Shown piece after piece: positions 43,786-53,221 of a DNA stretch of 64,000 bases; position 1 is the stretch's first letter, and each line of letters opens with the position of its first letter. A program made the translations under genes and the position numbers. The stretch is from UBA11986 sp031402435 (GTDB taxonomy: Bacteria; Bacteroidota; Ignavibacteria; UBA10030; UBA6906): the NCBI GenBank assembly GCA_031402435.1, contig JANNSJ010000011.1:1-64000 (forward strand), in the 5' to 3' direction. Below the pieces are notes generated by a model that worked only from the letters and a program-made list of their open reading frames with translations, was not told the origin of the DNA and did not search any database.

Positions 43786-44355
43786 CTATAAGTTTTGAAA
43801 ATCATCGTACAATTCCTGCAAGTTCTCTCTGAGATGAAGCACAGCATACCGTTTCCGTGAGAGAAGCGTGTTGATACCTTCACCGGTCATCTCCGCCATC
43901 TCCTTGAAGCTTCTTCCCTCCAGTTCGTGCATCACAAATACTTCCCGTTGCTCCTCCGGCAACTCCTCGAGCGCGTCAGCGAGTTCCGTCCACACCAGCG
44001 ACCGGGCGTACACCTCATCCGGATTTTGTGACGGATCATAGAGAATGTCCTCGAGATTCAGCGGAGCTCCCGTCTCTTCGTCTTCGATGGTCGGTCCACC
44101 CGGTTTCTGCCTTCTGTACCAGTCGATGATCTTGTTCCGCGCAACAGTAAAGAGCCACGAGGTTAACTTTTCAATCGGTTCCGTAACGCTGTAGCTTGCA
44201 ACGAGCTGGTAGAAGACATCCTGCAGGATGTCTTCAGCATCCTCCTCTGTCCGCACGCGCCGCCGTATGAAATCGAACAGCCGCTTCCGTTCATTCCGAA
44301 CGGCAGCTTCTGTTGAAGCATTACGATCTGCAGGTATGAGTATCTCCGTCGGCAA
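43786..44355 (-). CDS. RNA polymerase sigma factor, ECF type
   Basis: 189 residues from a TTG at 44355. The open frame continues to 44448, but that stretch overlaps the terminator of mmsA. Region 2: VRTEEDAEDILQDVFYQLV with the polymerase-binding D-x-x-QDVF pattern and TSWLFTVARNKIIDWYRR. Region 4: ALEELPEEQREVFVMHELEG, then KEMAEMTGEGINTLLSRKRY, which binds the -35 element. An acidic linker (about 95-125) is longer than usual. It would direct a small stress or envelope regulon; its target promoters cannot be told from this window. Followed 9 bases later by a small membrane protein. Confidence 0.9.
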   Translation of the reverse strand: MPTEILIPADRNASTEAAVRNERKRLFDFIRRRVRTEEDAEDILQDVFYQLVASYSVTEPIEKLTSWLFTVARNKIIDWYRRQKPGGPTIEDEETGAPLNLEDILYDPSQNPDEVYARSLVWTELADALEELPEEQREVFVMHELEGRSFKEMAEMTGEGINTLLSRKRYAVLHLRENLQELYDDFQNL

Positions 44356-44404
44356 CGAGGTTCTCTTTACTGTATAGGACGAACAATGCACAGAAATATT
44401 GTAA

Positions 44405-44438
44405 ACAAAGAACCCGGCAATCGTCAGGTCGCCGGGTT
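44405..44438 (-). terminator. Terminator after mmsA
   Basis: 8-bp stem AACCCGGC (44411-44418) / GCCGGGTT (44431-44438), followed on the minus strand by CTTTGTTTAC. It lies 41 bases beyond the stop of the dehydrogenase gene and before the sigma-factor start. It also argues against the longer sigma-factor frame. Confidence 0.6.
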
Positions 44439-44479
44439 GAACACACATGTGATGCTGGATTAACGGGGTTTGGGTATCC

Positions 44480-45991
44480 TCAACTCATCCAGTTCACTTG
44501 CGATTCGGGATTCCACTTCGTTGTTGTTTTCTTCGGCTTGGTGAAGAACTCAATCGAACTCTTCCCGGTGATATCCCCCGCTCCAAACTTTGAGTCGTTC
44601 CATCCGCCGAACGAGAAGGGTTCTCTCGGTACCGGCACACCAATATTCACACCGATCATTCCTGCACTTGCATGTTCAGCGAAGTAACGGGCAGCGCCAC
44701 CGCTTTGCGTGAACACCGATGCGGCGTTGCCATAGGGACTCGCGTTCTCGATCTTCAGCGCTTCATCAACCGTCTTCGCCCGCATAATGGCGAGAACCGG
44801 TCCGAAGACTTCCTCCTGCGCGATCTTCATGTCGGGACGAACGTAGTCGATCACGGTCGGACCAACGTAGTATCCGTCCTCCTTGCCTTCGACTTTCGCT
44901 CCGCGCCCATCAACGAGAACCTTTGCACCCTGCTGTTCAGCTTCGGTGATATAGCGTTCGATGCGTTCCATCGCTGCCTTTGAGATAACAGCGCCAAGGT
45001 TCTTTCCCGGAATAATCTTTTTGGACTCGTCGCACAGCCGCTTGATGATATGATCGCTTGCGCCAACAGCAACCATCGCCGATGCCGCCATGCACCGCTG
45101 ACCCGCGCAACCGGACATGGATGCAGCAACGTTTGTGGCGGTCATCTCTTCGTGGGCATCAGGCAGAACAACAAGGTGGTTCTTTGCGCCGCCGAGACAC
45201 AAAGCCCGCTTGAGATGAGACGTTGCACGGATGTACACAAGCTTGGCAACTTTCGTTGAGCCTACAAATGTCAGCGCCTGAATCAGGGGATTGTCACAGA
45301 TTGCTTCAACGGCAGCTTGCCCACCATGAACGATATTGAACACGCCGTCTGGCAGGCCGGCTTCCTTCAAAAGCTCGGCAATGCGGAGTGAGCTGAGCGG
45401 CACAAGCTCGGATGGTTTAAGGACCATCGTGTTGCCGAGAACCAGTGCGTTGGGGATTGTCCAGTTGGGAACCATGTTCGGAAAATTGAATGGCGTGATG
45501 GAAGCAATGACTCCAATAGGATATCGGTCGATGCGACATTCCACTCCCTTGCTCACTTCAAGGATTTCGCCCGCAATCAACTGGGGCATGGAGCAGGCAA
45601 ACTCCGTCACTTCAATCGACTTCTCGACCTCCGCCATCGCTTCATTCATGAGCTTCCCATTCTCTTCATGCACAAGCGCGGCAAGTTCCTTTGCATGTTT
45701 CTCCATCAGCGTCTTGTAACGGAAGAACACTTGCACGCGTTCCTTGATTGGCATTGATGACCATGATGAGAAAGCGGCTTGTGCAGACCGTACGGCGTCA
45801 TCAACATCCTGAGCCGTTGAAAGTGGCACGCTGGCAATCTGCTTGCCAATAGAGGGGTTCATCACCGGCAGGAAACCGGATGTTCTTGCCTCGGTCCAAT
45901 TGCCTCCAATGTAATTCATGATTGTGCGAGCCCCGTTTGAGCCTGCGGATGTTGTTGATTGAGCTGGGATATTCAGGATGGTGGTGGACAC
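44480..45991 (-). CDS. mmsA: CoA-acylating methylmalonate-semialdehyde dehydrogenase
   Basis: 503-residue aldehyde dehydrogenase. Family marks: NFPNMVPNWTIPNALVLGN, LKPSELVP with the cofactor lysine, TFVGSTKVAKLVY, and the catalytic cysteine in GCAGQRCMAAS, the MMSDH form of the active-site loop. The C-terminus has FSFGGWNDSKFG. It converts methylmalonate semialdehyde (from valine) or malonate semialdehyde to propionyl- or acetyl-CoA. It stands alone on the minus strand with its own downstream terminator, and follows a T9SS protein gene by 151 bases. Full length for the family; the N-terminal 30 residues before GGNWTEARTSG are variable. Confidence 0.92.
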   Translation of the reverse strand: MSTTILNIPAQSTTSAGSNGARTIMNYIGGNWTEARTSGFLPVMNPSIGKQIASVPLSTAQDVDDAVRSAQAAFSSWSSMPIKERVQVFFRYKTLMEKHAKELAALVHEENGKLMNEAMAEVEKSIEVTEFACSMPQLIAGEILEVSKGVECRIDRYPIGVIASITPFNFPNMVPNWTIPNALVLGNTMVLKPSELVPLSSLRIAELLKEAGLPDGVFNIVHGGQAAVEAICDNPLIQALTFVGSTKVAKLVYIRATSHLKRALCLGGAKNHLVVLPDAHEEMTATNVAASMSGCAGQRCMAASAMVAVGASDHIIKRLCDESKKIIPGKNLGAVISKAAMERIERYITEAEQQGAKVLVDGRGAKVEGKEDGYYVGPTVIDYVRPDMKIAQEEVFGPVLAIMRAKTVDEALKIENASPYGNAASVFTQSGGAARYFAEHASAGMIGVNIGVPVPREPFSFGGWNDSKFGAGDITGKSSIEFFTKPKKTTTKWNPESQVNWMS

Positions 45992-46142
45992 GGTGTCCTC
46001 CTCTGCGGAGATGAAAGGGCGATTTGGTTTTCAATACAACTTATGGAGAGGGGGAGAGAAATGCAAGGCAGCCCCTCCTCCACTTTCCTTGGCAAAGAGG
46101 TGGAGGATTGACAACTCGATTCAGTGAGAAGTGAGTTTGCTG

Positions 46143-47336
46143 CTAACGCACCAAGATCAACTTCTTCATATCGACAAAGGCCCCGGCCTGCAAGCGATAG
46201 AAATACACTCCGCTCGCGATGTCATGCGCTTCGAACCGCTCCCCGTACACACCCGGACCCATATCTTCGTCCACGAGAGTCTGCACGAGTTGGCCGAGGA
46301 TGTTGTGCACGGCTAGCGTGACGTGGCTCTGCGTTGGAACGACAAAACGGATGGTTGTTGTCGGGTTGAACGGGTTCGGGTAGTTCTGAAGCAAAGCAAA
46401 CGTCAATGGGACTTCTGGCTCAATCTGGACCGGGAGTGCAACATCACTTCCGACCGCAAAAGCCGAAAAGATGGTAAACCCACCGGCAGTTGCCGTGAAA
46501 ATGTTTCCACCGAGGTCGGCGAACGAAGCAGGAGTTGTCTGCCACTGCGTGCCGGTGTAGCGTCCAATGCTGATCGGGTTTGTTCTGATGAACCCACTCC
46601 CTTCATCCACAGCATTCCACTGAAGTACAAGCGTGGCAATGCTGCCACCAGCCACATCCTCAGCAATTGTCCACTGACGCCGGACAACTCCATTGGTATC
46701 TGTAGGCGGGTTATCGAAGGTTGTTTGTACGCGGACCGAGAACACATCGGAGGTTCCTGCATTGTTGATGGTCGAAGGGTTGTAGCTCGCACCGGTCGGA
46801 CCGACGGGAAACATAACGTTCGTTCCTCCGGCAGTTCGCCTCAAGGAACCTGTCCCGTTCGTCACGATGTAATTTGCAGAGGAAGCGCCACTGATGGATC
46901 CGGTCGCTCCTATCGTGAGGTTGTTTGAGCCTGTATTGATCTTGCCCGAATTCAACTGCAGTGTTCCGTTCACGGTTGCAGGACTGTTGAGTGTCAGTGC
47001 TCCGCCGCCGGATTTCGTGAGGTTCGCGAAGACCGTTGTGCCGGTAAGAAACTGTGAGCCGGCAACAAAGTTCACGGTCGAGCCGGTGGCGGATGTCAGC
47101 GTTCCGCCATTGACCAGTGCAGCGGAGACATCCACCTCCGAGCCGGATTCCAATACTCCCGTAGCGCCGCTCTGGATGTTCAGACTATCGAGCTTGATGA
47201 CCGTGCCCGACGTGAGACGAAGATAAGTCGCGGACGTAACATTGACGTTCTGCGCCAGAACTGTCTGGAGAGCAACGCCGGACAACACCGCTAGAACTGA
47301 GGCCACAAGGCGATGTCTCATGCGTTTATTGTTCAT
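46143..47336 (-). CDS. T9SS-sorted secreted protein with N-terminal beta-solenoid-like repeats
   Basis: 397 residues from the ATG at 47336, with AGGGAG 7 bases upstream; the frame opens at 47363. Signal peptide ends near VALQTVLAQ. Residues 25-150 are a T/S/G-rich strand-turn region of the autotransporter type (LTSGTVIKLDSLNIQSGATG, with N-G-G-T-L and G-S-x-x-N turns). A mid domain (NVMFPVGPTGASYNP, TNGVVRRQWTIAED) is common in T9SS cargo. A type A sorting domain closes it (LQNYPNPFNPTTTIRFVVP ... KKLILVR). Its start lies inside the 3' end of the preceding NTAVG gene (11-base overlap), which implies translational coupling with that surface protein. Confidence 0.87.
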   Translation of the reverse strand: MNNKRMRHRLVASVLAVLSGVALQTVLAQNVNVTSATYLRLTSGTVIKLDSLNIQSGATGVLESGSEVDVSAALVNGGTLTSATGSTVNFVAGSQFLTGTTVFANLTKSGGGALTLNSPATVNGTLQLNSGKINTGSNNLTIGATGSISGASSANYIVTNGTGSLRRTAGGTNVMFPVGPTGASYNPSTINNAGTSDVFSVRVQTTFDNPPTDTNGVVRRQWTIAEDVAGGSIATLVLQWNAVDEGSGFIRTNPISIGRYTGTQWQTTPASFADLGGNIFTATAGGFTIFSAFAVGSDVALPVQIEPEVPLTFALLQNYPNPFNPTTTIRFVVPTQSHVTLAVHNILGQLVQTLVDEDMGPGVYGERFEAHDIASGVYFYRLQAGAFVDMKKLILVR

Positions 47337-49989
47337 GGCTTTCTCTCCCTTCACGTAAGTCACCGAGCGGGGTGTTTTCCGTGTTCCCCTTTTCGCTCAG
47401 GAGTGACTTTACCAATGCTTCCAGTCCAGCTACACGCTTGGTAAGATCCTTGTTCAGTTCTTGCATCTCTTGTATTGTTGACAGTGAAATTCTTGTTGGG
47501 ACAACGAGCGCGCGCAGTTCTCCCAGCTCCACCTGCTGTGCCGCGAGCCGCGCATCCTGCCGCTTCAGTTCGCTCAGCAGAAGCGGGGGGAGGAAGTGGT
47601 AGCGGACCGTTTGCGGGTCACCTTCCGGACCATAAACCACCAACTCCGGAAACACCTCGGCCACCTCTTCGGCGATCAGCCCGAATTGCAATAACCGCGA
47701 GCCGTCGTCGTATTCAGGCCGGTAGCGGAACTGGACGGGACGCAGGCGCAGCACTCGCCCATCGTCCGGGCCGATGTCCTTTATGTCTTCCTTGACTCGC
47801 GCAGTTGATGCGCTGGTGCCGAGCTTGCCCGTGCCGTCGACCAGGACGGGGACCCCGCTGGCGGTAATTCGCCCGCTGATACCGCCGATGTAAGTCGCTA
47901 CTTGGTTTGCACCGCCGATGCGGATTGTGTTGGACTCGATCCCCCCCGGCCCCCCACTGCTCCCGATGTAGATGTTAGAGCTGCCCGTGACGAGGTTGGA
48001 ACCGGCTTCATTCCCGAGCGCGATATTACTACTTCCGATAGTGCTATTGACGAGCGCCCGGTAGCCCACGACTGTGTTGAAGCCGCCCGATGTATTGAGG
48101 CCCATAGAGAATGCCCCTACAGCGGTGTTCCTGACGGCCGAACTACTGTTGGCGGATACCAGGGCATTGACCCCCACTGCGGTGTTCTCCTCGGCTATAT
48201 TTGCGGTCAAGGCGCCATAGCCCATAGCGGTGTTATAGGTCCCCAAAATGTTGGCTTGCAGGGCCGTTGCACCCACGGCGGTGTTGTAGGCGTTGATGTT
48301 TCTCAAGAGCGTGCTCCACCCCACAGCGGTGTTGTAGCCGCCACTTACGTTTGCCTCCAGCGCACTTGCGCCCACGGCAGTGTTGCCGTGGAACGTGGTG
48401 TGCAGGAGAGCGTTTTTCCCCACGGCGGTGTTGAAGTTACTACTAAAGTTGGCTTCCAAAGCGGAGTCGCCGAGAGCGGTGTTGCCCAAGCCCGTGATGT
48501 TTGCTCCCAAAGCGTTGCTGCCCAGCGCAGTATTGCTTACGCCCGAGGTGTTGGCATCCAGCGCCCCCACACCTACTGCGGTGTTGCGGGTGCCATTCTG
48601 GTTTGCCTCCAGCGCCCGAGCGCCCACGGCAGTGTTGTTGCTGGCGGTGTTGATCAAGAGAGCGCTCACCCCCACGGCGGTGTTGTTGAAGCCCGTGACG
48701 TTTCCTCCCAGAGCGTCGGTGCCCAATGCAGTATTGTTTGCGCCCGATGTATTAGCGTCTAGCGCGCGAGCACCCACGGCGGTGATTCCGCTCGCGGTGT
48801 TGTTCAAGAGAGCGTTTCTCCCCACGGCGGTGCTCGAGGACCCAAAGACGCCGGCTTGCAGAGCGTTAGTGCCGAGAGCGGTGTTGCTCGAGCCAATGAC
48901 GTTGCCTCCCAGGGCATCGGTGCCCAGCGCGGTGTTGCTCGAACCCACGCCATTTGATTCCAGCGCCCGAGCGCCCACGGCGGTGTTGGAATCGTCGCCG
49001 CTGAGCGAGAGCGCATTCCAGCCCACAGCCGTGTTGCTCGAGCCCGTGAAGTTTCCTCCCAAGGCGTCGGCACCAAGCGCAGTGTTTTTCGAGCCCGAGC
49101 TGTTGAGGCCCAACGCCTCAGCGCCCAGAGCTGTGTTGTCCGAGCCCGAAATGTTGGCGTCCAGCGCGCCAGCACCCATTGCGGTGTTGAAACTGGCGGT
49201 GTTGATCAAGAGAGCGTTTCCCCCTACCGCGGTGTTACTAGAGCCCAAGACGTTGCGCGCAAGGGCGTTGATGCCAACGGCGGTATTGTTATCACCCGAC
49301 GTGTTGACGTCCAAGGCCCCGCCACCCATTGCCGTGTTGCTGGAGCCAGTGGTGTTCGAGTTCAGGGCGAAGGCCCCCACGGCGGTGTTGTAGAATCCGG
49401 TGTTGACCACCAGTGCGTCCACTCCCACCGCTGTGTTTGAACTATCCGCAAGAGAATGGTCGTGGTCACTGCGCGCTACTGTGGTGTCGGCCCCCGGCCC
49501 ACCAAAGTCCACGCTCAACGTCCCCGCGGTGTCGATGGGACCACCGATCAACCCGGGACCACTCCTCACCCTGGTCACCGTGCCGCCACCTCCACCGCCG
49601 CCACCGGTTCCCAGTAACGACCATCCACCACCTGTAAAGTAGTAGAAACCCGAAGGACCTGTTATCTGGAAAACAAGAAGCCCGGTTGCTGGAGATGGTA
49701 TGGCCAACCTTTCTGTTTCCGTCATCCGTGGAATCAGAATCCCCTTTTTCGTTGAACCTGTCACACGCACGTCCAACATGGACGAGGCGTCAGGGGTCGC
49801 CCCAGCACTATCGCTGATAGAGACACCGCCGGATGTTCCGGGCAACAAAGGAGAAACAACAGCCGCAGGCTTAATCTTTGGGATTCGCGCTTTGTCCGCG
49901 TCTTGCTGCGCCTGTGCATCCATAGCAAAAAGTTGCAAGGCGAGGATGAATATCCCCACCAGCAGAAATTGTAGGCGAAAGCATTTCAT
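47326..49989 (-). CDS. NTAVG-repeat trimeric surface protein with S74 intramolecular chaperone domain
   Basis: 887 residues. Signal peptide (MKCFRLQFLLVGIFILALQL to DAQAQ) after a strong GAGGAG site. An N-terminal 180-residue region is followed by about 28 tandem 16-17 residue repeats (pattern NTA[VLM]G-x-x-AL-x-x-N-x-x-G) from about residue 185 to 660. This matches the left-handed beta-roll head repeats of YadA-type trimeric adhesins. A peptidase S74 domain follows near residue 700-830 (SARVKEDIKDIGPDDGR in part, RPVQFRYRPEYDD, GLIAEEVAEVFPELV), which in phage tailspikes folds the trimer and cuts itself off, and a coiled coil at the end. No membrane-anchor beta-barrel is seen, so the head could be released or held otherwise. 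It forms a pair with the T9SS gene it overlaps by 11 bases. Confidence 0.93.
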   Translation of the reverse strand: MKCFRLQFLLVGIFILALQLFAMDAQAQQDADKARIPKIKPAAVVSPLLPGTSGGVSISDSAGATPDASSMLDVRVTGSTKKGILIPRMTETERLAIPSPATGLLVFQITGPSGFYYFTGGGWSLLGTGGGGGGGGTVTRVRSGPGLIGGPIDTAGTLSVDFGGPGADTTVARSDHDHSLADSSNTAVGVDALVVNTGFYNTAVGAFALNSNTTGSSNTAMGGGALDVNTSGDNNTAVGINALARNVLGSSNTAVGGNALLINTASFNTAMGAGALDANISGSDNTALGAEALGLNSSGSKNTALGADALGGNFTGSSNTAVGWNALSLSGDDSNTAVGARALESNGVGSSNTALGTDALGGNVIGSSNTALGTNALQAGVFGSSSTAVGRNALLNNTASGITAVGARALDANTSGANNTALGTDALGGNVTGFNNTAVGVSALLINTASNNTAVGARALEANQNGTRNTAVGVGALDANTSGVSNTALGSNALGANITGLGNTALGDSALEANFSSNFNTAVGKNALLHTTFHGNTAVGASALEANVSGGYNTAVGWSTLLRNINAYNTAVGATALQANILGTYNTAMGYGALTANIAEENTAVGVNALVSANSSSAVRNTAVGAFSMGLNTSGGFNTVVGYRALVNSTIGSSNIALGNEAGSNLVTGSSNIYIGSSGGPGGIESNTIRIGGANQVATYIGGISGRITASGVPVLVDGTGKLGTSASTARVKEDIKDIGPDDGRVLRLRPVQFRYRPEYDDGSRLLQFGLIAEEVAEVFPELVVYGPEGDPQTVRYHFLPPLLLSELKRQDARLAAQQVELGELRALVVPTRISLSTIQEMQELNKDLTKRVAGLEALVKSLLSEKGNTENTPLGDLREGRESHEQ

Positions 49990-50578
49990 GACTAATTCTC
50001 CTCTATATATGGTTGAAAAGGCAATTGCAACTAACGTTCAGGAATAGCCCCGCCCCATACACCACTAATCGTACAAATAGGTGGCAAAGTGGAACGAGCA
50101 CAACCACGCATCCCTTCTTCAAGAGAGCGAGTATCGTTGTTGCTGTAGATCTAAAGGTGTGAAACTAAGAGAGCCGAATGCTTGAAATTTCGAGGTGGGG
50201 TGAAAATCGAAGTGAAACTTTCCCGGCACATGAGGGTTCATTATCGGGGTCTCCAAACGGAAAAAACTGGGAATCACCTATGAATAGGAACGGAAGTACC
50301 TTCACATGATAACAGAATAATCACCCATGTCAAGGACAACTCTGATCACGCTGTAATCTGCCCGGAATGCCACGTAGAACAACGCCCCTATCGGGGGCGT
50401 GCACAATTAGGACGAATGGGATTGGGCTGGAAACAATAGGCGGCAATTTGGTCTGTGTGGAGTTCTCAATGCAACAACAGGAGCCTCTTCGTCTGAACGA
50501 AATCGCCATCATGAGGGAGCAATGATTAGAAAGGGAGAGTTGGAACAATCAGAATCTCAAACGGAGGAAGGACGCCGT
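49990..50578. other. 589-bp region without an intact gene
   Basis: It separates the NTAVG gene (start 49989) from argH (stop 50579). It holds the relic at 50466-50510 and a GC hairpin CGCCCC-TATC-GGGGGCG near 50386. The 72-codon minus-strand frame at 50330-50548 runs out of frame with the relic and is not protein-like. The NTAVG promoter must lie in 50000-50300; I see no confident boxes. Confidence 0.5.
50466..50510 (-). pseudogene. Relic of a T9SS sorting-domain C-terminus
   Basis: The minus strand reads DGDFVQTKRLLLLH and a stop. This is the typical last 14 residues of type A sorting domains (compare GDFVQTKKLLLLR at the end of the gene at 12746). The rest of the gene is gone, so the fragment is probably the remnant of a deleted cargo gene. 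Confidence 0.55.
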
Positions 50579-51976
50579 TCACCGAAACAACCTTCTTCTC
50601 CAACTACGAATGGCCTTCTGTACTTCTTTGGGGGAGGTTGAACCAGCAGATCGTTTGCGAGAGAGAGACGCTCGCGGATCGAGCATCGAGTAGACACCCT
50701 TCTCAAACAGCTTTGAATGCTTCCGGTATTCTGTAAGAGGAAGTTCCGTCAGAGCAATCTTCTTTCGTGTACATACGTGAACAAGATCTCCAACAATCGA
50801 GTGCGCCTTTCTGAAGGGCATTCCCTTTCGTACAAGGTAGTCGGCAAGTTCAGTGGCGAGAAGAAAATCCGAAGCGAGTTCATTCTCGAACCGTTGCGCG
50901 TCGAACTTCACCGTCTTGAGCATCGAAGAACAGATCGCCAGCGAGTCGGCAACGGTCTTGGCGGCATCAAACAACGGTTCCTTGTCTTCTTGCATATCGC
51001 GGTTGTAGGCAAGCGGGATCCCTTTCATCACCGTGAGCAATGCCATCAGGTCGCCGTACACGCGACCGGTTTTGCCGCGCACAAGTTCTGCCATGTCAGG
51101 ATTCTTCTTCTGCGGCATGATGCTGCTGCCGGTGGTAAACGCATCGCCAATCTCGGCAAAGTGCCATTCCTGAGAACTCCACAGCACAAGCTCCTCGGCA
51201 AAGCGGCTGAGATGCATCATGACAATGGAGCAATGTGCGATGAACTCAATAAGCACATCCCTGTCGCTCACGGCATCGATGCTGTTCTCCACCAGGCCAT
51301 CAAAGCGAAGTGAACGGGCGACTGCATTGCGATCAATCGGATGCGGTGTACCTGCAAGCGCACCGGCGCCGAGTGGAGAGCGGTTGACACGCGTGAGCAA
51401 GTCGCTGAAACGTTCGCGGTCCCGGTTGAGCATGGAAACATAGGCGAGCAGATGGTGTGCAAGAAGAATCGGTTGGGCGCGTTGCAAATGTGTGTAACCG
51501 GGCATGAGGACGGAATCGTACTGCGATGCCTTAGCAACAAATGTCTTCTGCAATTGACGAATGAGTTTGAGGATCTGTTTCGTAGTCCGTCGAAGGTAGA
51601 GCCGCTCATCAAGTGCAACCTGATCATTGCGGCTGCGGGCCGTGTGGAGTTTTCCTCCCACCGGACCAATCTTCTCCATCAGTCGCTGTTCAATGGCCAT
51701 ATGGACATCCTCCGCAACGAAGCGCTTTCCTTTTGAGGATTTTCTATCGAGCACCAACGTCCCTTTTGCTATCTCACCCTCAATCTCCTTGAGCGCATTT
51801 TGGATTGTTGCAGCTTCTTGCAAAGAGATAATCTTCTGCTTCGCGAGCATTGCAACATGCGCGAGGCTTCCCTCGATATCCTCACGATAAAGTTGTTTGT
51901 CAACGTCGAGAGACGAGGAGAACTTCAAGGCATGCGGATCGAGTTGCGAACGAAAGCGGCCGCTCCAGAGATTCAT
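50579..51976 (-). CDS. argH: Argininosuccinate lyase
   Basis: 465 residues; splits argininosuccinate into arginine and fumarate, the last step of the pathway. Signature loop GSSIMPQKKNPDMAELVRGK with the catalytic serine, plus TARSRNDQVALD near residue 110 and GYTHLQRAQPI near 155, are intact. C-terminal residues are basic (KAIRSWRRRLFR). Last gene of the arg operon; starts 9 bases after the argG stop with no strong own ribosome site, so probably translated by coupling. Confidence 0.96.
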   Translation of the reverse strand: MNLWSGRFRSQLDPHALKFSSSLDVDKQLYREDIEGSLAHVAMLAKQKIISLQEAATIQNALKEIEGEIAKGTLVLDRKSSKGKRFVAEDVHMAIEQRLMEKIGPVGGKLHTARSRNDQVALDERLYLRRTTKQILKLIRQLQKTFVAKASQYDSVLMPGYTHLQRAQPILLAHHLLAYVSMLNRDRERFSDLLTRVNRSPLGAGALAGTPHPIDRNAVARSLRFDGLVENSIDAVSDRDVLIEFIAHCSIVMMHLSRFAEELVLWSSQEWHFAEIGDAFTTGSSIMPQKKNPDMAELVRGKTGRVYGDLMALLTVMKGIPLAYNRDMQEDKEPLFDAAKTVADSLAICSSMLKTVKFDAQRFENELASDFLLATELADYLVRKGMPFRKAHSIVGDLVHVCTRKKIALTELPLTEYRKHSKLFEKGVYSMLDPRASLSRKRSAGSTSPKEVQKAIRSWRRRLFR

Positions 51977-51985
51977 CAGCAGTTG

Positions 51986-53221
51986 TCAGGATTTTGCAGG
52001 TTCATGTTTCGATGCACCATTCCGGTTGACCTGGTGGTATGTCTTGAGCGGAAGTCCGAATATCTTAATAAAGCCGGCTGATGCAGTGTGGTCGAACGTG
52101 TCTTCTTTTGTGTAGGTTGCAAGCGCAGGACTGTAGAGCGAGAACTTCGATTCCCGTCCGGCAATCGTGGTACTTCCCTTGAAGAGCTTCACCTTTACCG
52201 TGCCGGTGACGTTCCTCTGCGTCGCATTCACAAACGCATCGAGAGCTGTGCGTAGCGGCGAGAACCAGAGTCCGTTGTAAATCATGTTCGCGTACTTCTG
52301 GGCGAGATCAGATTTCAAATCGAAGACCGCCTTATCAAGTGTCAATCTCTCAAGCTCTGTATGGGCAAAATGCAGGATCGTTGCCGCCGGGGCTTCGTAA
52401 ATCTCGCGCGATTTGATGCCAACCAACCGGTTCTCGACAAGATCCATCCTTCCCACACCGTGCGCGCCACCAATGTCGTTCAAACGATGGACAAGCGCAA
52501 CCGCATCCATCTTCTGTCCGTTCAGTCCAACCGGAATCCCGGACCCGAATTCAATCGTGACATACTCCGGCGCGTTCGGTGCATTCTCGGGCGCAACAGT
52601 CCGTTGATACGCATCCGCCGGTGGTTCAACCATCGGGTCTTCGAGTACACCACATTCAATGCTCGTGCCCCAGATGTTTTCGTCAATTGAATAGGGGCTC
52701 TTCGCCGTCGCAGCAACCGGGATATTGTGCTTCCGGGCGTATTCCATTTCCTCTTCACGCGAAGTAAACTCCCACTCCCGAAGCGGCGCAATCACTTTGA
52801 GTTGTGGCGCGAGGGCAGCAGCAGAAACTTCAAACCGTACCTGGTCATTCCCTTTGCCCGTGCAACCGTGTGCGATGGCATCGGCATTTTCTTTGAGAGC
52901 AGCTTCGACCAGCATCTTTGCAAGCAAAGGACGACCAATCGATGTTGCCATGGGATAGACGTTCTCGTACAGCGCTCCTGCTTTCAGCGCGGGAAATACA
53001 AATTGCTCAACGAACTCTTTCGTTGCATCGATCATGTACACTTTCGAAGCGCCGGTCTTCTTCGCTTTTTCCTCAACGCCGACAAGCTCCTTCCTCTGAC
53101 CGAGGTTGCCCGTAACGGTAATGATCTCAGCATCGTACTTGTCAATCAACCATTTGATCATGACTGATGTATCAAGTCCGCCCGAGTAGGCAACCGCGAT
53201 CTTCATTTTCTTCTTCTCCAT
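51986..53221 (-). CDS. argG: Argininosuccinate synthase
   Basis: 411 residues; condenses citrulline and aspartate with ATP. N-terminal PP-loop AYSGGLDTSVMIKWL and the Gly-Cys loop AHGCTGKGNDQVRFE are intact. The ATG at 53221 overlaps the argR stop (TAATG); the ATG at 53206 (KIAVAYSGG start) has a GGAG 8 bases upstream and is an alternative. The protein is of normal length. Directly after argR, a less common order than the usual arg clusters. Confidence 0.96.
   Translation of the reverse strand: MEKKKMKIAVAYSGGLDTSVMIKWLIDKYDAEIITVTGNLGQRKELVGVEEKAKKTGASKVYMIDATKEFVEQFVFPALKAGALYENVYPMATSIGRPLLAKMLVEAALKENADAIAHGCTGKGNDQVRFEVSAAALAPQLKVIAPLREWEFTSREEEMEYARKHNIPVAATAKSPYSIDENIWGTSIECGVLEDPMVEPPADAYQRTVAPENAPNAPEYVTIEFGSGIPVGLNGQKMDAVALVHRLNDIGGAHGVGRMDLVENRLVGIKSREIYEAPAATILHFAHTELERLTLDKAVFDLKSDLAQKYANMIYNGLWFSPLRTALDAFVNATQRNVTGTVKVKLFKGSTTIAGRESKFSLYSPALATYTKEDTFDHTASAGFIKIFGLPLKTYHQVNRNGASKHEPAKS

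Noticed and set aside
44356..44448. N-terminal extension of the ECF sigma factor
   Set aside because: It overlaps the terminator of mmsA and is not sigma-like.
47902..48762. 286-codon plus-strand frame in the NTAVG gene
   Set aside because: Same reason: mirror of the repeat array.
48380..49393. 337-codon plus-strand frame in the NTAVG gene
   Set aside because: Its periodicity comes only from the minus-strand repeats; it has no start signal and no plausible protein.
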